NCBI GenBank assembly: GCA_003388505.1
Contig: QQVO01000018.1
Coordinates: forward strand, 62,001-126,000
DNA length: 64,000 bases
Direction of reading: 5' to 3'
Origin: Planctomycetota bacterium
Lineage (GTDB): Bacteria > Planctomycetota > Planctomycetia > Planctomycetales > Planctomycetaceae
The notes under the pieces were generated by a model that was not told the origin of the DNA, did not search any database, and was given only the letters and a program-made list of their open reading frames with translations. The translations under genes were made by a program, and so were the position numbers. The stretch's first letter is position 1. Every line of letters begins with the position of its first letter. Below, in pieces: positions 46,587 through 55,238 of the stretch.

Positions 46587-47936
46587 TCACTCGTCGAGTT
46601 GACGCGCCGACATCGGCGGCGCCAGCACGATCGCGACCATGCCGACGGCATAGATGAATCCCGTGACCTGACCCACCGTCGCGTATTGGCCGGCGAACGC
46701 TTCCCGCAAGGCCGCTGCTGACGCCAACACACCGATTCCTGTCACAATGCGCCCCCAGTTGAAACTCACGCCCGCCCCGGTCGAACGAACGCGTGTGGGA
46801 AACAGTTCCGGCAGACAGAGCGGCAGCCATCCGAAAAAGAAGCCGCTGAAAAATCCCAGAGCGCCGGTCCAGAACAGAAATCCGTCGCTGCGGGGGTTGT
46901 CCAGCCGGAACAGCATCTGTGCCGACACAAACGCGCAGACGCACAGCAGAAAATACATCCGCTTACGACCCAGGTAGAACGCGAGTGCGCCGCCCAGCAG
47001 GCTGCTGATCGAACCTGGCAACGACCGGGAGATGACGAACTTCGACTTGAGAGTCGGGTCGGGCGTTTCATCCGGCTGCTCGTCCTCACCGCTGTCGGTT
47101 TCCGGAGTCTCAGCGGAAGACGCCGTCGCTGTATCACCCGCCTCGCTCGACCAGGCGGCCGCCCAATTGCTCACACCCCAGCCGCCGAAAAGGGGAATCG
47201 TCCCCAGCAGGATTCCGAACAGCGTCGTCTTGAGAATGGGGGGCCGGAAGATCTCGCCCAAGCCGACCTTGTTCGCTGCAAGAACTGCTTCATCCGACGA
47301 GTCGGACTTTTGCGCCGCCAGCCAGCGCGGCGATTCCGGCACGAAGGCAAACGAGATCAACCCCAGCAGGATCGGGCACGCTCCAACCAACATCGTCCAT
47401 CTCCAGTCGCCGGGAGTGACGAACCAGAACAGGGTGAGCGATGCAAAGCAGAGAATTCCGATGTTGGCCGCCGTCCCCATGATCCCTGCCAGGATCGGCC
47501 GCGCCACTCCGGACCAGGCTTCGGACAGCAGAGCGATCCCGGTCGGCCACATCCCGCCGATCCCCATGCAGGTCAGGAACCTGAGCGCGAGAAGCTGCCA
47601 CGTGTCCCCGGCAAAGTACGACAGACCGGAAAAAATCGAATAACAGCAGATGCTCGTCGCCATCGCCCGCGACCGGCCGATGCGGTCGCCGATCAGTCCG
47701 AACAGATACCCGCCTGCCGCCGCTCCGAACAGGAACGCGCACACGTACCAGCCAAACCACTCTCCAATCGCTCCCTCCGACGCTCCGGCGGGTAACAGGT
47801 CAGCCGCCGCCACGCGCATCACCAGGCTCGTGATCGACATGTGCACACCGGCGAAGAACCAGCCGAAGAAGGCGACGAACAGAATCAGGTACTTCGCTGT
47901 CGGCGAGAGGGGCGGGGGGGCGTTCGGTTCGCTCAC
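46587..47936 (-). CDS. MFS transporter
   Basis: 449 residues with 12 predicted membrane segments. The conserved MFS loop motif between helices 2 and 3 is visible as GLIGDRIGRSRAM. A hydrophilic, acidic insert (DTATASSAETPETDSGEDEQ, ~270-300) interrupts the central loop and would face the cytoplasm. Substrate unknown. Upstream of truA on the same strand. Confidence 0.93.
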   Translation of the reverse strand: MSEPNAPPPLSPTAKYLILFVAFFGWFFAGVHMSITSLVMRVAAADLLPAGASEGAIGEWFGWYVCAFLFGAAAGGYLFGLIGDRIGRSRAMATSICCYSIFSGLSYFAGDTWQLLALRFLTCMGIGGMWPTGIALLSEAWSGVARPILAGIMGTAANIGILCFASLTLFWFVTPGDWRWTMLVGACPILLGLISFAFVPESPRWLAAQKSDSSDEAVLAANKVGLGEIFRPPILKTTLFGILLGTIPLFGGWGVSNWAAAWSSEAGDTATASSAETPETDSGEDEQPDETPDPTLKSKFVISRSLPGSISSLLGGALAFYLGRKRMYFLLCVCAFVSAQMLFRLDNPRSDGFLFWTGALGFFSGFFFGWLPLCLPELFPTRVRSTGAGVSFNWGRIVTGIGVLASAAALREAFAGQYATVGQVTGFIYAVGMVAIVLAPPMSARQLDE

Positions 47937-48088
47937 AAAATCATTCCGTGGCGAGAAAGGGCAGGGCAGGACGGCCTACCTTGACGCGCCGACGGGGCGG
48001 ATGTCAATCGTCGCAGGAAACGAACCAAGGCTCCCGCTGCACGAGCAGTCTGAGACCTCTTCCAGCCGACAGGCGTCCTCCACCACGG

Positions 48089-49060
48089 TCAGACCCCCTC
48101 CAGCAGTGAGAGGACGTCTTCAGACAACGGCCCGGCGGCGAGCGACGCCACCGCTTCGTCGATGTGCGACGGCTCTCCAAAGCCGATGATCGCTGACGTG
48201 ACCTGCGCATGGCTCAGCACGAATCGCACCGCCGTCTCCCTGGTGTTCGCTCCCTCGGGCAATCTTTGTGCGATCTCGCGGCAGCGCTCCTGATCGCGGA
48301 CGTACAAATCGAGCGGAAAGAACTTCGTCGTGTGCGTATGACGGCTGGGCGGCTGACCGGCCAGCGCCCCGCCCGCGAAGACGCGGATCGCAAACACTCC
48401 CATGCCGTGCTCGGCAGCGGCCGCGATGATGTTGCCGTAATCGGTCTCCGGGAAGTCCGCCGCGACGTCCTGTCCGGCGCTGGGATTGAGCAGGTTGTAT
48501 GGAACCTGGATCGTCGCGAACTCACCGGTGGAGATAACCTCTTTCATCGCCGCCGGCTGGCCGAGAGCGGTCAGGCCGATGTGCTCGACGACGCCGTCCG
48601 CCTGCAACCGTTGAAATGACTCCAGCACGCCGCCCGCGCCGAGGATGTCGGCCGGCGTCACCGACGTCGGCTCGTCGCCCCGCTTTGCCGTCATCGAGTT
48701 ATGAAGCTGCACGAGCGTCACTCGCCGGCACTGCAGCCGCTGCAGGCTGCCTGCCATCGATCGCTCGATCGCGCCGGGAATGTCGTCCAGATCCTCCGGA
48801 GCAAGCCGCACCTTTGTCGCGATGTGCACCTGCTCCCGCTCCGGAATCCGGCTCAGCGCGGCCCCCAGTCCCGCTTCCGAGGATCCGTTCCCGTAGGTGG
48901 CCGCCGTATCGAACCAGTTGATCCCGGCGGCAATCGCATGCCGCACCACCGCCGTGCGGCGCGCCTGGTCGTCCCCCGTCATCAACTCGGGGACGGGCCC
49001 GGCGCCGAACGCAATGGCCGACACGTTAACGCCGGTCTTTCCCAGAGGACGGTACAGCAA
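48089..49060 (-). CDS. Aldo/keto reductase
   Basis: 323 residues. AKR fold: MLYRPLGKTGVNVSAIAFG, catalytic Asp/Tyr in FDTAATYGNGSSE, Lys in ATKVRL and His in LVQLHNS (substituting for the usual His near the YxxH position). Late HAQVTSAIIGF is the NADPH-binding end. Reduces aldehydes or ketones; substrate unknown. Six bases after panB, so in the same operon. Confidence 0.93.
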   Translation of the reverse strand: MLYRPLGKTGVNVSAIAFGAGPVPELMTGDDQARRTAVVRHAIAAGINWFDTAATYGNGSSEAGLGAALSRIPEREQVHIATKVRLAPEDLDDIPGAIERSMAGSLQRLQCRRVTLVQLHNSMTAKRGDEPTSVTPADILGAGGVLESFQRLQADGVVEHIGLTALGQPAAMKEVISTGEFATIQVPYNLLNPSAGQDVAADFPETDYGNIIAAAAEHGMGVFAIRVFAGGALAGQPPSRHTHTTKFFPLDLYVRDQERCREIAQRLPEGANTRETAVRFVLSHAQVTSAIIGFGEPSHIDEAVASLAAGPLSEDVLSLLEGV

Positions 49061-49066
49061 TTTGCT

Positions 49067-49870
49067 CTATTGACCGTGGCTGTGAGCCGCGTCCGGAAAC
49101 GCGCCCTGTTGCACTTCTTCGACGTACTGCCTGGCCGCCGTGACCGCAGCCTCGCGGATGTCTGCGTAGCGTTTGAGGTATTTCGGATTGAACCCGGCCG
49201 TCAGTCCCAGCATGTCGGGAGTGACCAGCACCTGACCGTCGCAGTCGGGGCCAGCGCCGATGCCGATCGTCGGAATCGAAAGCTCCGCCGTAATGTCGCG
49301 GGCGATCTCGCGCGGGATCAACTCCAGCACGATCGCGAACGCTCCCGCCTGTTCGGCGGCGATCGCGTCCTGCATCAGTTGTTGGGCGTTGCGTTGGATC
49401 GCTGACATTTTCCCGTACTTCCGCACCGATTGCGGCCGCATTCCGACATGCGCCATCACGGGCAGATCGACCCCCGCCAGGGCCTCAATCGTGCTGGCCT
49501 GCCGGGCGCCGCTCTCCAGCTTGACCGCCGCCGCGCCGGTCTCCTTCAGGATGCGGCCCGCGTTTCGCACGGCTTGCCGCGGGCTGACCTGAAACGTCAT
49601 GAACGGCAGGTCGACCACCACCAGCGCCCGCTTCGTCCCGCGCACGACCATCTCGGCGTGATAGATGATCTGCTTTAGGGTGACGGGCAGTGTGCTCTCG
49701 CGTCCCTGCACCACCATCCCGAGCGTGTCACCGACCAGCAGGCCGTCGACGCCCGTTTCGTCGAGCAGCGTCGCCCACAGCCAGTCGTAGGCGGTCAGCA
49801 TCGTCAGCTTCCGACCCTCCGCTTTGGCATCGCGGAAGGCAGGAACAGTCATTGCCCGTTGAGTCGTCAC
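49067..49870 (-). CDS. panB: 3-methyl-2-oxobutanoate hydroxymethyltransferase
   Basis: 267 residues. Family motifs: KLTMLTAYD near the N-terminus, LLVGDTLGMVVQG metal/substrate site, VMAHVGMRPQS and IPTIGIGAGP. Transfers a hydroxymethyl group from methylenetetrahydrofolate to 2-oxoisovalerate, the first committed step of pantothenate synthesis. GTG 49870 gives a normal N-terminus; ATG 49852 is the alternative. First gene of a pair with the aldo/keto reductase; panC is not in the window. Confidence 0.95.
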   Translation of the reverse strand: MTTQRAMTVPAFRDAKAEGRKLTMLTAYDWLWATLLDETGVDGLLVGDTLGMVVQGRESTLPVTLKQIIYHAEMVVRGTKRALVVVDLPFMTFQVSPRQAVRNAGRILKETGAAAVKLESGARQASTIEALAGVDLPVMAHVGMRPQSVRKYGKMSAIQRNAQQLMQDAIAAEQAGAFAIVLELIPREIARDITAELSIPTIGIGAGPDCDGQVLVTPDMLGLTAGFNPKYLKRYADIREAAVTAARQYVEEVQQGAFPDAAHSHGQ

Positions 49871-49963
49871 ACCGCCGCCTGTTCGCTGGCAAGTTCCGGA
49901 AGATTCGTAACACACCGCGGCCCGGCAGAATCGCGAGATCCCATCGGCCTACCCCCAATAGTA

Positions 49964-49998
49964 AGACTCCGACGGCGGACGGGCCACCATCGGAGTCT
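49964..49998 (-). terminator. Possible terminator downstream of the DUF1573 gene
   Basis: AGACTCCGA (49964-49972) pairs with TCGGAGTCT (49990-49998) around a 17-base loop, 34 bases after the stop at 50033. No T-run follows on the minus strand. Confidence 0.4.
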
Positions 49999-50032
49999 CC
50001 AGGCTTTGCGTCTTGCGAGACAACAACAGTCG

Positions 50033-51070
50033 CTATGTTCCCTGGCTGACGACCGTGCCCTTGGCGTAGAACTCGACCGGTTCTTCTCGGCCGGAAATCG
50101 TCAGGTAGAACTTCTCCTTCAGGTCGCCCGGTTCCATCGGGGCCGTCACCGTCAGCGGGACGACATGCACGTTCCGCACATCTTTGCCGAGACGCACCTT
50201 GAAGCAGTCCTGCTCCGATTCGCATTCAATCTTGTCGATCGAAAAGGGCCGCCGCCCACGCACGACGACGCTCATGGTTCTGGACGAACCCGGCGCGAGG
50301 TCGCCGATGTCCAGCGTCGTCGGATTGACGATGATGTCGGGAACCACTTCGCCCTGCACGAGCACGGCGACTTCCGGACTCCGTTCATCGTTGGTCGAGA
50401 GAATCACCTGGCTGCGAATCGCGCCCTGCGGCGCCTCGGGCGAAAGGTTGAGCGTCAATTGATAACTGACGCGGCCGCTGCTGCGGGAAGTCTCCTCAAT
50501 CTCGGCGAGGACCAGGTCGCTCTGCGACTCGACGCCCGTCACGGCCCAGCCGTCGCGACCGGCATACGCCACTCGAATCCGCTTCTCGCCCCCCCGGCCG
50601 ACTTCGACCGAACCGAAGTCCGCCCGGCCGGGATCGAGCACGACGTCCGGCCGGATATAGGCCCGGATCGGAATGCGGACCGTTTTGAAATCCCGGTTGT
50701 TGAACGTCAGAGTGACGTCGACATTCGAGTTCTTTTCTTTCTGGAACTTGACGGTGTTCATCACCACTTCGATGTAGGCCGTCTCGCCGGTCGCCAGCAC
50801 CTTGCGATCCGGTTCGGCCGCCGCGCAGCCGCACGTCGTCTTCACGTTCGTGATGTGAATCGTCTCTTCGTAAAGGTTCTTGACGGCGATCTTGTGCCGC
50901 ACGTCCGCGCCGCGAGCGACGTTTCCGAAGTCGTGCTCCAGTTCCGAGAACATCTTCCTGGCCCAGTCGTCGCCGTCGTCCGCGACGCGATCCTGTGCCG
51001 AAGCGGCGCTGGCAAGGACGGCAAGGACGGCCCAAGCCATCAACTGTCGAATTCCAATCGTCTTACGCAT
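50033..51070 (-). CDS. DUF1573 protein
   Basis: 345 residues from ATG 51070. Signal peptide ~1-26 (LMAWAVLAVLASAASA), then Ig-like DUF1573 domain (EHDFGNVARGADVRHKI, NVKTTCGCAAAEPDR with the conserved Cys-Gly-Cys) and two further Ig-like repeats (VVLDPGRADFGSVEVGRG, IIVNPTTLDIGDLAPGSS). Extracytoplasmic. CGC motif can bind copper or form a disulfide in relatives. The frame upstream to 51223 lacks a signal and is rejected. Confidence 0.92.
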   Translation of the reverse strand: MRKTIGIRQLMAWAVLAVLASAASAQDRVADDGDDWARKMFSELEHDFGNVARGADVRHKIAVKNLYEETIHITNVKTTCGCAAAEPDRKVLATGETAYIEVVMNTVKFQKEKNSNVDVTLTFNNRDFKTVRIPIRAYIRPDVVLDPGRADFGSVEVGRGGEKRIRVAYAGRDGWAVTGVESQSDLVLAEIEETSRSSGRVSYQLTLNLSPEAPQGAIRSQVILSTNDERSPEVAVLVQGEVVPDIIVNPTTLDIGDLAPGSSRTMSVVVRGRRPFSIDKIECESEQDCFKVRLGKDVRNVHVVPLTVTAPMEPGDLKEKFYLTISGREEPVEFYAKGTVVSQGT

Positions 51071-51637
51071 GTCTCTCCTCGATTGCCTGGCGACCTTCGG
51101 TACCGCCCCCGTCGCGCGCAGTGGCAGGACGGGCGGCCGAGCGGGCGGCGCTGCATCCAGCCGGGTGACGACGTGGGATTGTACGGTTTTGGAGGCGGAT
51201 CCGTCCAGAAGATTGGGAAACACCGACGTCCTGAGGGAGTTTCCGCAGCCTCAGGGCTCGATTTCGCCGGTCGAAGTCCCGACGCCTCAACATCAGGGAA
51301 GGAGGGGAGTCGGCCCGGATCGAACCTGCAGTGGTTGCTGCATCAGAATGTGCCCCCAAATCCAGTCACAATCAAATCTTGGAGCGAGAGATCGACCCTT
51401 TTCGATGCATTCGCAAACCGGTCACAAGAGCCGCATCAATCGGCGAAACTTCGGCGCATTGCCCAACCTGGTCGACTGCGTTCACCTTTCCGAATGCTCC
51501 GGCCGCAATCCCTCCGCCGCGACGCTCCGGGCAACCGTCCGAGAACGCCCGATGTTTTGCGTTCGCGCCCGCTGTGCTAGAGTGATTTCACTGCACACAC
51601 CGACTTGAAAATCGGGACGCCACCAGGAGAACAATCG
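51071..51637. other. Divergent intergenic region of ~570 bases
   Basis: Separates DUF1573 (minus) from the thioredoxin/NHL gene (plus). TGCTAGAGT at 51575-51583 could be an extended -10 for the plus-strand gene. No gene, repeat or RNA recognised. Confidence 0.4.
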
Positions 51638-53725
51638 ATGCCGCGGATGCACGACGCTGAACACCGACCGACCGCTTGGAACGTAACGGCCTGGGCGCTG
51701 CCTGCCGCGTTCCTGTTCGCCATCGCTGCGGCGCTCCCGGCGCAGGACTCCGACGACTCCCCCGCTGACCCGGACCCGGCGGAAGCGGAAACCAAAGAGA
51801 ACCCGTTCCCCGGCCGCTTTCCGGCCCCCAGCCTCGACGGCGGAACCGAATGGTTCAATACGTCCGCTCCGATCAGCCTGCGGGAACTTCGCGGCAAGGT
51901 CGTCGTCCTCGACTTCTGGACCTACTGCTGCATCAACTGCATCCACGTGCTGCCCGACCTGAAGTACCTCGAAAAAAAATACGCCGACCAGTTGGTCGTC
52001 ATCGGCGTCCACGCCGCCAAGTTCGACAACGAAAAAGACTCGGAGAACATCCGCAACGCCATCCTCCGCTACGAAATCGAACACCCGGTCGTCAACGACG
52101 CCAACGACGTGATTGCTGCGAAATACCAGTTTCGCGCGTGGCCGCAGCTTGTCATCATCGACCCCGAGGGCAAATACGTCGGTTATCACACCGGCGAAGG
52201 CATCCGTGATTTCTTCGACTCGGTCATCGGCAAGATGGTCGACTACCACCGCGAGAAGGGAACGCTGGATGAGACCCCCGTCCGCTTCGATCTGGAACGC
52301 GACGATGTCCAGCCCGGCCCGCTGAGATACCCCGGCAAGCTTCTCGCCGACGAAGCCGGCGGACGTCTCTTCATTTCGGACAGCAACCACAACCGCATCG
52401 TCGTCAGTTCGATGGACGGCAAGCTGCTGGACGTCATCGGCACGGGCGCCATCGGCGCCGACGACGGCCCGTATGATGAGGCCACCTTCGATCATCCCCA
52501 GGGCATGGAACTGGTGGGCGAGACCCTGTACGTCGCCGACACCGAAAATCACCTCATCCGCACCATCGACCTGCAGCAGCGCACCGTGGCCACGCTCGCC
52601 GGCACCGGCGTGCAGTCCCGCCGCAGGCTGCTCGGAGGACCGCTCCGGCAGACCGCTCTCAACAGTCCCTGGGCGCTGCGTCACCTGAACGGCGTCCTCT
52701 ACATCGCAATGGCCGGCCCGCACCAGTTGTGGAAGCATGAGCTCGGCGGTGAGACGGTCGAGGTTTTCGCCGGCACCGGCGCCGAAGACATCGTCGACGG
52801 GCCGTTGGAACTCTCCGCGCTGGCCCAACCTTCCGGAATCACCACCGACGGCGAAGTCCTCTATCACGTCGACAGTGAAGGCTCGGCCGTCCGCAAGGTC
52901 ACTCTCGGCGACGACGGCGAAGTCACCACGATCGTCGGACCGCACGATGTTCCCCGCGCTCTGTTCGAATTCGGCGACGTCGACGGCGTCGGCGATGAGG
53001 TCCGGTTGCAGCATCCGATCGGACTCGTCTACCACGACGGCTTCATCTACGTCGCCGACACGTACAACCACCGCATCAAGCGCGTCGACCCCGAGACTCG
53101 CACGTGCGAAGCCTGGCTCGGCACCGGGGAATCCGGGGCGTCGCTTGAGCCGACCCAGTTGTTCGAACCGTCCGGGCTCGCAGCGGCCGGCGACACCCTC
53201 TTCATCGCCGACACCAACAACCACCGCATTCTCGCCGCCGACATCGAAACCGCCGCTGCCCGGGAATTCACCGTCGAAGGCCTTGAGCCGCCCGCCCCGG
53301 TCAAACCGAGTCCGCGCGAATCCAGCGAACCGGACGCGGTCGAAGTCGCCGCCCGGCAGGTGAAGCCGGGAGAGGCGCTCCGCTTCCATATCAGCTTCGA
53401 GCTTCCCGAAGGATTCAAGCTGAACAAACTCGGCCCGGTGGGCTACACCGTCCGCGCCGGCGAAGATCAGCAACTCGTTGCAGTGGACCACCTCGACGCC
53501 CGCAATGAAGCCGAGAAAGGGGAGATGGAAGCGACCATCGACGTCCCACTCGCCGCCGCCGAAGGCAAAGGGACATTCGAACTGCTCCTCACCTACACCT
53601 ACTGCCGCGAAGGAACCGGCGGCGTCTGCCGCTTCGCACAGCAGAAGTGGAGCATCCCCGTCGAAGTGACGCCCGACGCCGCCGCGGAAGAAGTCAAGCT
53701 GACCGCCTCCCCGGGAGGGGAGTAG
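51638..53725 (+). CDS. Thioredoxin-like/NHL-repeat protein (NHLRC2 type)
   Basis: 695 residues from ATG 51638 (AGGAG ~10 bases upstream). N-terminal signal (AWALPAAFLFAIAAALPA), a thioredoxin/TlpA-like domain at ~70-215 with the redox motif WTYCCINC and FRAWPQLVIID, then five to six NHL beta-propeller repeats at ~230-550 (PQGMELVGETLYVADTENHL, IGLVYHDGFIYVADTYNHRI and similar) and a C-terminal beta domain with FHISFELPEGFKLNK. Same architecture as eukaryotic NHLRC2. Extracytoplasmic redox or scaffold role inferred. Confidence 0.92.
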   Translation: MPRMHDAEHRPTAWNVTAWALPAAFLFAIAAALPAQDSDDSPADPDPAEAETKENPFPGRFPAPSLDGGTEWFNTSAPISLRELRGKVVVLDFWTYCCINCIHVLPDLKYLEKKYADQLVVIGVHAAKFDNEKDSENIRNAILRYEIEHPVVNDANDVIAAKYQFRAWPQLVIIDPEGKYVGYHTGEGIRDFFDSVIGKMVDYHREKGTLDETPVRFDLERDDVQPGPLRYPGKLLADEAGGRLFISDSNHNRIVVSSMDGKLLDVIGTGAIGADDGPYDEATFDHPQGMELVGETLYVADTENHLIRTIDLQQRTVATLAGTGVQSRRRLLGGPLRQTALNSPWALRHLNGVLYIAMAGPHQLWKHELGGETVEVFAGTGAEDIVDGPLELSALAQPSGITTDGEVLYHVDSEGSAVRKVTLGDDGEVTTIVGPHDVPRALFEFGDVDGVGDEVRLQHPIGLVYHDGFIYVADTYNHRIKRVDPETRTCEAWLGTGESGASLEPTQLFEPSGLAAAGDTLFIADTNNHRILAADIETAAAREFTVEGLEPPAPVKPSPRESSEPDAVEVAARQVKPGEALRFHISFELPEGFKLNKLGPVGYTVRAGEDQQLVAVDHLDARNEAEKGEMEATIDVPLAAAEGKGTFELLLTYTYCREGTGGVCRFAQQKWSIPVEVTPDAAAEEVKLTASPGGE

Positions 53726-53903
53726 TGGGCCGCCCGTTCAGGGTCTTGGGTTGGAGGGTTCTCTCGGGAGCACGAATCCCGCAGGGTTTTCTGTGGATTT
53801 GCAGTTCGACCAACCCCAGGAAAGAGCCCTGACAGAGCAGTCGGATGACGATTCACGAATCGGCCGATCTCGAACTTCTCCTCAGACTACGCCAAGAGAC
53901 TCC

Positions 53904-54521
53904 ATGCCGACCTCGGAGGAGAGTTCCTCAACTTCGATCTCGCTGATCGAACGGGCCCGCGACTCCGATCCCGAGGCCTGGCGCAGGCTGTGCCTCGTTT
54001 ACGGTCCGCTCGTTTATCGCTGGGCACGCGTCGTCGGTTTGCAGGACAGCGACGCCGCCGACCTGGGGCAGGAGGTCTTCCGGACCGTGGCTGCGCGGCT
54101 GGCGAGCTTCGAGAAGGACCGGCCCGGATCGACGTTTCGCGGTTGGCTCAAAAAGATCACCCGCAACAAGATCGGCGACCATCTCCGCCGACGGGAGAGA
54201 CACGCCCAGCCGGTCGGCGGGACAACCGCCGTTGGTCTTTGGCAACAGATTCCCGAAGACCTGCCGGACGCATCCACCAGCGACGGTCCCTTCGACGCCG
54301 AACGGGTCACGCTCCACCGACTGCTGGAGACGATCCGGCTGGAGTTTGAACAAAGCACCTGGCGGGCGTTCTGGCTGACCACGGTCGAAGACCGGCCGAC
54401 CGATGAAGTGGCGGAAGAACTCGGCCTGACCCGGCCCGCCGTGCGGCAAGCCAAGTACCGCGTCCTCCGCCGGTTGCGGACCGAGATCGGATCGCACGAC
54501 GGTTCAGGGAACAGCGTGTAA
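53904..54521 (+). CDS. ECF sigma factor paired with a Ser/Thr kinase
   Basis: 205 residues from ATG 53904. Region 2: LIERARDSDPEAWRRL, YGPLVYRWARVVGLQDSDAADLGQEVFRTV, FRGWLKKITRNKIGDHLRRRE; region 4: STWRAFWLTTVEDRPTDEVAEELGLTRPAVRQAKYRVLRRL. This fits the planctomycete ECF groups encoded beside Ser/Thr kinases. The kinase gene follows, but the ~720-base gap between them (54522-55238) is occupied by repeat A copy 3 and other hairpins. Confidence 0.93.
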   Translation: MPTSEESSSTSISLIERARDSDPEAWRRLCLVYGPLVYRWARVVGLQDSDAADLGQEVFRTVAARLASFEKDRPGSTFRGWLKKITRNKIGDHLRRRERHAQPVGGTTAVGLWQQIPEDLPDASTSDGPFDAERVTLHRLLETIRLEFEQSTWRAFWLTTVEDRPTDEVAEELGLTRPAVRQAKYRVLRRLRTEIGSHDGSGNSV

Positions 54522-54644
54522 CCTGACAATGACACACGTCTCGCGCGAGCGATGGCGGCTTGCTGCGCTGCGCTCAGTCCAGCCGCGGCCACCCGATCGA
54601 TTCGCCATTCGGAGTGCGTCGTCCCACTGCGGCCACTCGGTCAA

Positions 54645-54690
54645 GATGTGTGTAACTGACAGGTTTCCAACCCTGTCGTTTACACACATC
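54645..54690. repeat. Palindromic junction of family A end sequences
   Basis: GATGTGTGTAACTGACAGG (54645-54663) and 54672-54690 are 17/19 complementary. The left arm is the right-end sequence of a family A element, the right arm is the left end of copy 3, so a solo right end lies back to back with a complete copy. Confidence 0.75.
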
Positions 54691-54958
54691 TCTCGATCCC
54701 CGATCGAGTGACTCTTCGAGAGATTCGAATGGAACGCGGATGACCACGGATGGGACCGATTTTCGCTGATTGTTTTCTTGCGTGTCGACGTCCTGCGCGC
54801 CCGAATCGATGCGGTCTCGGTGCTGCCGCCTCGTGAGGAACACCCGACGAAATCCGTGCTGATCCGCCGAATCCGCGAAAATCTGTGTCCTGTTCAAGAA
54901 TCCCTGGGCCCAGTTTCTCGGGGCCGGGCCCCAGCCGAGTTGTGTGTAACTGACAGGG
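54671..54958. repeat. ~290-bp MITE-like repeat (family A), copy 3
   Basis: Left end CCCTGTCGTTTACACAC, right end GTGTGTAACTGACAGGG. Same internal landmarks as copies 1 and 2 (GAATGGAACGCGGATGACC, GATTTTCGCTGATTG, GTGCTGATCCGCCGAATCC, GCGAAAATCTGTGTCCTGTT). Located between the ECF sigma gene and its kinase. Confidence 0.9.
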
Positions 54959-54978
54959 TTCAAAACCTGTTCTACGGG

Positions 54979-55010
54979 GCTGTAGCCGAAGTCGTGAGAC
55001 TTCGGACGAA
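54979..55010 (+). repeat. Hairpin repeat, family D
   Basis: GTAGCCGAAGTCGTGAGACT then TCGGACGAA; the stem is CCGAAGTC/GACTTCGG. The opposite-strand copy is at 15303-15331. Confidence 0.75.
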
Positions 55011-55238
55011 CACCGAAAGACCCCTCGGAATTCTCACGACGCCCGCTACGCCGCCGGGCTCCGCGTGCGCGGGCAGGATCGTAATCTGTTATGCACACAC
55101 AGGTTGCGTCATGCAGCGGCCCCCGAACTGTCTTCCTGAGAAAAAACCGTGTGACGCGCTCACAATCTTACCTATGGCCGCACGAGAAACCCCGGCACCT
55201 CACGCCGCTCGCGCCGCCGCTCACCCGGAGTCGCTGCG

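Noticed and set aside
51482-53491. 669-codon minus-strand open frame, Val/Asp/Gly-rich
   Set aside because: Shadow of the thioredoxin/NHL gene.
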